A stretch of 10,992 nt of DNA, from assembly GCA_017399665.1 (NCBI GenBank), contig JAFQBR010000280.1:1-10992 (forward strand). The letters are read 5' to 3'. Shown piece after piece: positions 6,743 to 10,992 of the stretch (positions are counted from its first letter, which is position 1; the number at the start of each line of letters is the position of its first letter). Under the pieces are notes generated by a model. The model ran no database searches, had not been told where the DNA came from, and worked only from the letters and a program-made list of their open reading frames with translations. The stretch is from Clostridia bacterium (GTDB lineage Bacteria; Bacillota_A; Clostridia; Christensenellales; Borkfalkiaceae). The position numbers and the translations under genes are program-made.

Positions 6743-7360
6743 GTGAAAATAAGAATAGTACAAAATCTTGAAAACAAGTATACAAGACAAAATGCAATAA
6801 ATATTGTGCCGTTTGGGAAGGTTTTAAGGATTGATTATAAAAAACAGTTAAACGGCAACGGAAAAGAGCTTGTAAATTTAGGCAGGCTCTCTGAGCGATT
6901 GGGTGGGATTACCTTGATTGGTGCAGAGAGCGATAATTGTGGAAGTATAAAAAAAAGCATATTTGTTTTTGAAGGGGCAAAGCTTATTGCTATTTGCGAT
7001 ATGAACAGGGCGGAAGAAAAATATGCCCCCTCTTTTGGGTATAGAATTATTAATTTTGAAGGCAAAAAAATTGGATTAATTGTTGACAGAGATCTTTTTT
7101 CGCCAGAGGCTGTAAAATCGCTTGTGAATTGTGGTGTTAGTGCGATAATCGACCTATACGAGGGTTTTTTAACAAAGAAAGTGCAAATTGCCGTTGAATT
7201 TTATGCCTATGTATACGGTGTTGATTTTGTTTTAGTTAGCCCAAAAACGGGTGTAATATTTAACGCTTATGGGGAAGAGGTTGAAATTAAGGAAGAATGC
7301 ACTAATATAGAGTGTCAAGCAGTTTATAGAGAGATAAAATATAAAAAGCGCGGAATTTAA
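6743..7360 (+). CDS. Nitrilase-fold (CN hydrolase-like) protein lacking the catalytic triad
   Basis: No named family comes to mind, but the 205-residue product reads as a shortened carbon-nitrogen hydrolase domain. Segments in order (numbered from the GTG): VKIRIVQN (1-8) for the first strand, LGRLSERLGGITLIGAESDN (46-65) for the helix and G.E.D strand, SIFVFEGAKLIAICDMNR (72-89) for the ns.v.d.G.....y.K strand, NFEGKKIGLIVDRDLFSPEA (104-123) for the g.kiG..ICyD..FPE element, and FVLVSPKTGVIFNAYGEEV (162-180) for the late strands. The nucleophile Cys aligns with Asp115 and the catalytic Lys with Met87; the stretch that carries the catalytic Glu seems deleted. I infer a pseudo-enzyme, perhaps with a binding or structural role. 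I chose the GTG at 6743 because GGGGAT lies just upstream and the fold starts there. An in-frame ATG at 6689 would add 18 hydrophobic residues but has no ribosome binding site and follows the terminator closely. Confidence 0.66.
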   Translation: MKIRIVQNLENKYTRQNAINIVPFGKVLRIDYKKQLNGNGKELVNLGRLSERLGGITLIGAESDNCGSIKKSIFVFEGAKLIAICDMNRAEEKYAPSFGYRIINFEGKKIGLIVDRDLFSPEAVKSLVNCGVSAIIDLYEGFLTKKVQIAVEFYAYVYGVDFVLVSPKTGVIFNAYGEEVEIKEECTNIECQAVYREIKYKKRGI

Positions 7361-7379
7361 AAGCGACAAAATAAAAAGT

Positions 7380-7498
7380 GTAAAGCAAATTTTTTATAAG
7401 GGCGAGAATATATTGTGGTTAGCTGAAGTAAAAATATTAATATTTTTAAGGGTGAGTTTTTAAGCATGCGTTTTAATTGCTTTACAAACCGCCCTTAT
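7380..7498. promoter_or_regulatory. Cluster of repeated boxes around the 7554 gene promoter
   Basis: TAAGGGCGAG (7397-7406) and TAAGGGTGAG (7447-7456) are direct repeats exactly 50 bases apart. An inverted copy, CGCCCTTAT (7490-7498), lies in the promoter spacer and exactly complements ATAAGGGCG (7396-7404). A second inverted pair is GTAAAGCAA (7380-7388) with TTGCTTTAC (7477-7485), the latter overlapping the -35 box. As DNA they look like operator boxes. As RNA, TAAGGGTG with CGCCCTTA and the T run after it could also act as a long-loop terminator for the 6743 gene. The sequence does not decide between these. Confidence 0.4.
7429..7448. repeat. Perfect 20-base AT-only palindrome
   Basis: TAAAAATATTAATATTTTTA equals its own reverse complement over all 20 bases. 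It lies between the two TAAGGGYGAG boxes, with its last two bases forming the start of the second box. It may be an operator half-site pair or an easily melted or bent segment. AT-only palindromes are cheap by chance in this background. Confidence 0.5.
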
Positions 7499-7509
7499 TT
7501 TTGTATAAT
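7481..7509 (+). promoter_or_regulatory. Sigma-A-type promoter for the F420-ligase-like gene
   Basis: TTTACA (7481-7486, five of six to TTGACA) and a perfect TATAAT (7504-7509) are separated by exactly 17 bases. Transcription should start near 7516, giving a leader of about 38 bases before the ATG at 7554. This is the best promoter I can see in the window. Confidence 0.82.
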
Positions 7510-7525
7510 GTAGTGGTTAAATGTG

Positions 7526-7542
7526 TTTACCATATTGGTAAA
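7526..7542 (+). promoter_or_regulatory. Leader hairpin abutting the ribosome binding site
   Basis: TTTACCA (7526-7532) and TGGTAAA (7536-7542) form a perfect 7-base inverted repeat with a TAT loop. Its last base is the first A of the AGGAG site (7542-7546) for the ATG at 7554. It lies about 10 bases after the predicted start of transcription, so it could be a repressor operator or an RNA hairpin that affects ribosome access. Confidence 0.55.
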
Positions 7543-7553
7543 GGAGAAAAAAC

Positions 7554-8744
7554 ATGGCTGAAAGATATGTTGGTACAGTTTCAAGAGGCATTCGCGCGCC
7601 TATAATTCGCGAAGGCGACAATATTGCGCAAATAGTTGTAGATAGCGTTTTAACCGCTTCTAAAAATTCCGGTTTTGAAATTCGTGACCGAGATGTTATC
7701 GCCGTTACCGAAGCGGTTGTTGCAAGAGCGCAAGGTAACTATGCAACGGTAGAAGATATAGCAAAGGACGTAAAAGGTAAATTTGGCGACCAAACGGTTG
7801 GTATTATTTTTCCTATACTTTCGCGTAATAGATTTGCTATTTGCTTAAGAGGTATGGCAAAAGGTCTTAAAAAAATCGTGCTAATGCTTAGCTATCCCTC
7901 AGATGAAGTTGGCAACCAACTTATCAGCATTGATGACGTTGACGAAAAGGGTGTTAATCCTTGGAGTGATGTTTTAATTGAAGAAAAATATCGCGAGCTT
8001 TTTGGCTATAAAAAGCACACCTTTACCGGCGTTGATTACGTTGAATATTACAGAAATTTAATAACGGAATGCGGTGCTGAGGTTGAAATTATTTTTGCAA
8101 ATGATGCAAGAGCAATTTTAAATTACACAACCAACGTTATTAACTGCGACATTCACACAAGAAAAAGAACAAAGCGCATACTAAAAGCAAACGGCGCAAA
8201 CGTTTATTCATTAGATGAAATTTTAACAACCCCGGGCGAGCTTGGCGGATATAACGCAGAATACGGCTTACTTGGCTCTAACAAGGCAACGGAAGATAAG
8301 GTTAAACTTTTCCCACGTGACTGTCAGGCGGTGGTTAAGGAAATTCAGGCGGGAATATTTAATGCAACAGGCAAAACTGTTGAAGCTATGGTTTATGGCG
8401 ACGGTGCGTTTAAAGACCCTGTTGGTAAGATTTGGGAATTAGCAGACCCTGTTGTTTCACCTGCTTTTACTGATGGACTTTTAGGTAGACCGAATGAAGT
8501 TAAGCTTAAATATCTTGCAGACAACGAATTTGCTCACTTAAGCGGTGAAGAACTTAAGGAAGCAATTAAGGGCTATATTAAAAACAAACAGTCAAACCTT
8601 GTTGGAAGCATGGCATCTCAAGGTACAACGCCACGCCAATTAACAGACCTTATTGGCTCACTTTGCGACTTAACGTCTGGTAGTGGCGACAAGGGTACGC
8701 CAATAGTTTTAGTTCAAGGCTATTTTGATAACTATACTGAATAA
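7554..8744 (+). CDS. Coenzyme F420-0:L-glutamate ligase family protein
   Basis: The 396-residue product belongs to the CofE/FbiB-N fold (PF01996), whose founding members add gamma-linked glutamate to F420-0 using GTP. Recognisable parts are IREGDNIAQIV (18-28), RDRDVIAVTEAVVARAQG (44-61, the family's gDviavTe.vVa.aeG strand), IIFPILSRNRFAICLRGMA (84-102), VEIIFANDARAIL (177-189), and the conserved C-terminal block YGDGAFKDP, ADPVVSPAFTDGLLGRPNE, KYLADN (281-323). It is about 150 residues longer than archaeal CofE, as are related proteins in other Bacillota. No other F420 synthesis gene is in the window and these bacteria are not known to make F420, so the true substrate is uncertain; it may glutamylate something else. 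The start has AGGAG at 7542-7546 and follows a strong promoter and a leader hairpin. Codon use is similar to aspS, suggesting good expression. Confidence 0.85.
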   Translation: MAERYVGTVSRGIRAPIIREGDNIAQIVVDSVLTASKNSGFEIRDRDVIAVTEAVVARAQGNYATVEDIAKDVKGKFGDQTVGIIFPILSRNRFAICLRGMAKGLKKIVLMLSYPSDEVGNQLISIDDVDEKGVNPWSDVLIEEKYRELFGYKKHTFTGVDYVEYYRNLITECGAEVEIIFANDARAILNYTTNVINCDIHTRKRTKRILKANGANVYSLDEILTTPGELGGYNAEYGLLGSNKATEDKVKLFPRDCQAVVKEIQAGIFNATGKTVEAMVYGDGAFKDPVGKIWELADPVVSPAFTDGLLGRPNEVKLKYLADNEFAHLSGEELKEAIKGYIKNKQSNLVGSMASQGTTPRQLTDLIGSLCDLTSGSGDKGTPIVLVQGYFDNYTE

Positions 8745-8785
8745 GGCGAAAAACAACCCATATTAAAAACAAAATTAAAAATAAG

Positions 8786-8820
8786 AAAAATATCGTTAAC
8801 GCGCTTATAGAGGCACTTTT
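8786..8820. repeat. 35-base repeat element, copy upstream of aspS
   Basis: AAAAATATCG (8786-8795), TTAACGCGCTTATAG (8796-8810) and AGGCACTTTT (8811-8820) match the 10-15-10 layout of the terminator at 2306. 11 of 15 core bases are identical, and the right arm again ends CACTTTT. On the + strand the arms pair poorly; on the - strand G-T pairs make a seven-pair stem plus one more pair after a mismatch. There is no T tract beyond TTTT on the + strand, but TATTTTTCTTATTTTT follows on the - strand. Confidence 0.5.
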
Positions 8821-8865
8821 GCATTAAATATGCGCGCATAAAAGTACAAAAGGAAGGTAAGAATT

Positions 8866-10659
8866 ATGGCTGAATTTTTAGCTGGAATGAAAAGAACTGA
8901 CTACTGCGGAACTTTTAGAATGGACTCTTGCGGTAAGGAAGTAGTAGTAACCGGTTGGACACAGAAAAGAAGAAATTTAGGTAGTTTAATTTTCGTTGAC
9001 CTACGCGACAGAACAGGTATTGTTCAAGTTGTATTTGATGAAACTTGTGATAAAGCAGTTTTTGAAAAGGCAGAGCTTATTCGTTCAGAATTCGTTTTAG
9101 CAATTAAGGGCGTAGTTCGCGAACGTTCTTCAAAGACAAATAAAATTCCCACAGGCGACGTTGAAATTTTAGCAAGTGAGCTTAAGATTTTATCTGAGGC
9201 AGACACAACCCCTTTTGAAATCGTAGACGATACGAATGCAAACGAAGCATTAAGATTAAAATACAGATATTTAGATTTACGCCGTCCTTCACTTCAAAAC
9301 AAGCTTATTGTTAGAAATAAAATTTCTAAGGTTACGCGTGACTATTTAGACGAGCAGGGCTTTTTGGAAATTGAAACACCATTCCTTGGCAAGTCTACAC
9401 CCGAAGGCGCGCGCGACTACTTAGTTCCTTCAAGAATACACGAAGGCTGTTTCTATGCGCTTCCTCAATCCCCCCAAATCTATAAGCAATTACTTATGAT
9501 TTCCGGTATGGATAGATATTATCAATTAGCAAAATGCTTCCGTGACGAAGACTTACGTGCTAACCGTCAGCCTGAATTTACACAAATCGACTTAGAAATG
9601 AGCTTTGTTGAAGATGAAACTGACGTAATGTATCCTGTTGAAGGACTAATCAAGAGAGTATTTAAGGAAACTTTAGGCTTAGACCTTGGCGAAGGCCATT
9701 TTAGAACAATGACTTACGAAGAAGGTATGAACCGTTACGGCTCAGACAAGCCCGATACTCGTTTTGGCATGGAACTTAAGGATATTACTTCTTGCTTTAA
9801 GGATAGCACTTTTGCAGTATTTGCAAATGCAATCAGCACAGGCGGTAGCGTAAGAGCAATTAATGCAAAGGGCTTTGCAGACAAGCTTTCAAGAAAGGAT
9901 TTAGACGCATTAGTTGAATTTGTTAAGACCTTAGGTGCAAAGGGCTTATGCTGGGTAACACATAAGACAGGCGAAGAGATTAAGTCTTCAATAATGAAGT
10001 TCTTAACACCCGAACAAATTACAGCGTTTAGCGAAATTACAGATTTTGCTGAAGGCGACGTATTATTTATTGCAGCAGACAAGAACACAACAGTATTTAA
10101 CACCCTTGGCGGTTTACGTATTCACTTGGCAGAAAAGTTCAATCTTATCGATCCCAACCGTTACGATATTTTATGGATTACCGACTTCCCAATGTTTGAA
10201 TACAGCGAAGAAGAGCAAAGAATTGTTGCCGTTCACCATCCGTTCACCGCACCCAAAACAGAAGACTTACCCTTACTGTTTACAGAGCCTTTAAAAATGC
10301 ACGCAAAAGCTTATGACCTTGTTATAAACGGTCAAGAAGCAGGCGGTGGCTCTATAAGAATTCACTCACGCGATATTCAAAAGCAGGTATTTACCGCGCT
10401 TGGTTTAAGCGACGAAATTATTAGACGTAAATTTGGTTTCTTCGTTGACGCGTTCAACTACGGAACACCTCCACACGGCGGTTTAGCACTTGGCCTTGAC
10501 AGACTTGTAATGCTTATTACAAAGTGCGATTCAATTAAAGAAGTTATTGCATTCCCCAAGGTACAAACCGCATCTTGCTTAATGAGTGAAGCTCCTTCAA
10601 CGGTAGAAGACAAACAGCTTGAAGAACTTTATTTAACCATTAACAAAAGCGAAAAATAA
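8866..10659 (+). CDS. aspS: Aspartyl-tRNA synthetase, bacterial type
   Basis: AspRS charges tRNA-Asp with aspartate using ATP. The 597-residue product is full length and bacterial in type: an N-terminal OB-fold anticodon-binding domain (about 10-110), the class II catalytic core with motif 1 (FLEIETPFLGKSTPEGARDY, 166-185), motif 2 (FRDEDLRANRQPEFTQIDLE, 225-244) and motif 3 (GLALGLDRLVML near 539-550), and the GAD insertion at about 290-410. Leu38 in RRNLGSLIF and Lys90 in RSSKTNKIPTG fall where discriminating AspRS enzymes carry Leu and Lys and where the non-discriminating type has His and Gly. I infer that it charges only tRNA-Asp. The ATG at 8866 has a strong AGGAAGG site (8851-8857). No T-box leader or convincing promoter is visible in the 121 bases upstream, and a 35-base repeat lies there. 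No terminator separates it from the preceding gene, so read-through is possible. Confidence 0.97.
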   Translation: MAEFLAGMKRTDYCGTFRMDSCGKEVVVTGWTQKRRNLGSLIFVDLRDRTGIVQVVFDETCDKAVFEKAELIRSEFVLAIKGVVRERSSKTNKIPTGDVEILASELKILSEADTTPFEIVDDTNANEALRLKYRYLDLRRPSLQNKLIVRNKISKVTRDYLDEQGFLEIETPFLGKSTPEGARDYLVPSRIHEGCFYALPQSPQIYKQLLMISGMDRYYQLAKCFRDEDLRANRQPEFTQIDLEMSFVEDETDVMYPVEGLIKRVFKETLGLDLGEGHFRTMTYEEGMNRYGSDKPDTRFGMELKDITSCFKDSTFAVFANAISTGGSVRAINAKGFADKLSRKDLDALVEFVKTLGAKGLCWVTHKTGEEIKSSIMKFLTPEQITAFSEITDFAEGDVLFIAADKNTTVFNTLGGLRIHLAEKFNLIDPNRYDILWITDFPMFEYSEEEQRIVAVHHPFTAPKTEDLPLLFTEPLKMHAKAYDLVINGQEAGGGSIRIHSRDIQKQVFTALGLSDEIIRRKFGFFVDAFNYGTPPHGGLALGLDRLVMLITKCDSIKEVIAFPKVQTASCLMSEAPSTVEDKQLEELYLTINKSEK

Positions 10660-10670
10660 TTAACGAAAAG

Positions 10671-10690
10671 GGGAGCGAGAAATCGCTCCC
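10671..10690 (+). terminator. Strong stem-loop after aspS, possible terminator without a U tract
   Basis: GGGAGCGA (10671-10678) and TCGCTCCC (10683-10690) form a perfect 8-base stem capped by a GAAA tetraloop, 11 bases after the aspS stop. The bases that follow, TATAATATTAAAAAG, have no T run, so it is not a standard intrinsic terminator. It could protect the 3' end, or mark a processing point. As DNA it may stall polymerase only weakly. Confidence 0.5.
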
Positions 10691-10699
10691 TATAATATT

Positions 10700-10734
10700 A
10701 AAAAGTGGGCTATAAGGCGGTTAACGCGTATTTT
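10700..10734 (-). repeat. 35-base repeat element, inverted copy downstream of aspS
   Basis: On the - strand this reads AAAATACGCG, TTAACCGCCTTATAG, CCCACTTTTT: the same 10-15-10 layout as the elements at 2306 and 8786. The core matches the 2306 copy at 13 of 15 positions and the 8786 copy at 12 of 15. The arms have lost most pairing. It ends one base before the ATG at 10736, so it fills the leader of the next gene. Confidence 0.55.
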
Positions 10735-10735
10735 T

Positions 10736-10992
10736 ATGAGAAAAAAGGTATCTTTTATTTTAAAAATCTGCATAGTAATATTTTCCTTTTTAGGGATAAT
10801 TTTAGCAATGCTATTTGCAAAAAGGGACGGGTATTCGCATTGGTCTAAACGGCTACTTTATTTTACACAGCTTTCTAATTTATGGATAGGGCTAGCAAGC
10901 TTAACGGTAGCACTTTACACAATTTTGCAAAAGCAAGGCAAGCATTTTGAAGGGCTGTATTTAACAAGATTTATATTTACAGTTTCAATTAC
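10736..10992 (+). CDS. Multi-pass membrane protein, Pr6Pr / FAR-17a-like, 3' end outside the window
   Basis: The frame from ATG 10736 stays open to the window edge, giving 85 residues. Residues 6-28 are a hydrophobic helix (SFILKICIVIFSFLGIILAM), followed by KRDGYSHWSKRLLYFTQLSN and a second helix at about 49-64 (LWIGLASLTVALYTIL); a third is starting at the edge (LTRFIFTVSIT). The YFTqlSN motif ahead of the second helix is typical of small six-helix bacterial membrane proteins annotated as Pr6Pr or FAR-17a/AIG1-like, whose function is unknown. No ribosome binding site precedes the ATG: the bases before it belong to the 35-base repeat and a T run. The start is therefore uncertain, although no other early start would keep the first helix. 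Confidence 0.6.
   Translation, partial: MRKKVSFILKICIVIFSFLGIILAMLFAKRDGYSHWSKRLLYFTQLSNLWIGLASLTVALYTILQKQGKHFEGLYLTRFIFTVSI

Noticed and set aside
8242..8442. 66-residue frame inside the F420-ligase-like gene
   Set aside because: It is a shadow of a well-conserved coding region and has no independent support.
8745..8865. T-box or riboswitch leader for aspS
   Set aside because: The leader is only 121 bases, has no T-box bulge sequence, no specifier stem and no terminator hairpin with a U tract.
10691..10696. TATAAT as a promoter for the last gene
   Set aside because: The -10 is perfect, but no -35 lies at 16-18 bases; that position is the GC-rich aspS hairpin.
1..10992. CRISPR array, transposon, phage, toxin-antitoxin or defence system
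   Set aside because: No regular spaced repeats, transposase, integrase, tRNA-like attachment site or paired small toxin genes are visible. SpoVT has an AbrB/MazE fold but its length and neighbours fit SpoVT, not an antitoxin.

Overview
The window is an AT-rich stretch of chromosome from a low-GC Gram-positive bacterium, most likely a spore-forming or spore-former-derived member of the Clostridia. The reasons are the yqeK-rsfS pair, the spoVT / spoVB-type flippase / mazG order (also found in Bacillus as spoVT-yabM-yabN), AGGAGG-like ribosome binding sites, and hairpin-plus-U terminators. I cannot place it more precisely from sequence alone. Nearly all genes are on the + strand and packing is tight. 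No stretch over 300 bases lacks a gene; the longest gap is the 193 bases at 7361-7553.

Layout. 3-874: the 3' part of yqeK (HD-domain dinucleotide hydrolase) and rsfS (ribosome silencing factor). 905-1201: a small one-helix membrane protein on the - strand. 1324-2283: an unfamiliar protein with an acidic N-terminal tail and a DeoC-like (deoxyribose-phosphate aldolase) barrel whose catalytic residues are missing. It ends at a clear terminator (2306-2347). 2398-6614: a four-gene operon of spoVT, a SpoVB/YabM-type flippase, mazG (methylase-like plus two MazG domains) and dusB, with overlapping or nearly abutting genes, closed by a second terminator (6636-6670). 6743-7360: a nitrilase-fold protein that has also lost its active site. 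7554-8744: a coenzyme F420-0:L-glutamate ligase family protein with its own strong promoter and an elaborate upstream region of repeats. 8866-10659: aspS, with sequence signs of a discriminating bacterial AspRS. 10736-end: the start of a multi-pass membrane protein cut by the window edge.

How the genes relate. Most are housekeeping: ribosome assembly control (rsfS), nucleotide cleaning (yqeK, mazG), tRNA modification and charging (dusB, aspS), and a developmental regulator with an envelope lipid flippase (spoVT, spoVB-type). Two full genes and one domain (DeoC-like, nitrilase-like, MazG methylase domain) look like enzyme folds without their usual catalytic or cofactor motifs.

I did not find a defence system, phage, transposon or CRISPR. 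The most unusual non-coding signal is a 35-base element with a 10-15-10 layout (left arm, core with TAA...TATAG, right arm ending ACTTTT). It occurs as the terminator at 2306, upstream of aspS at 8786, inverted downstream of aspS at 10700, and possibly inside yqeK at 78. The second is the promoter region at 7380-7553, with repeated TAAGGGYGAG boxes, a 20-base palindrome and a hairpin touching the ribosome binding site.
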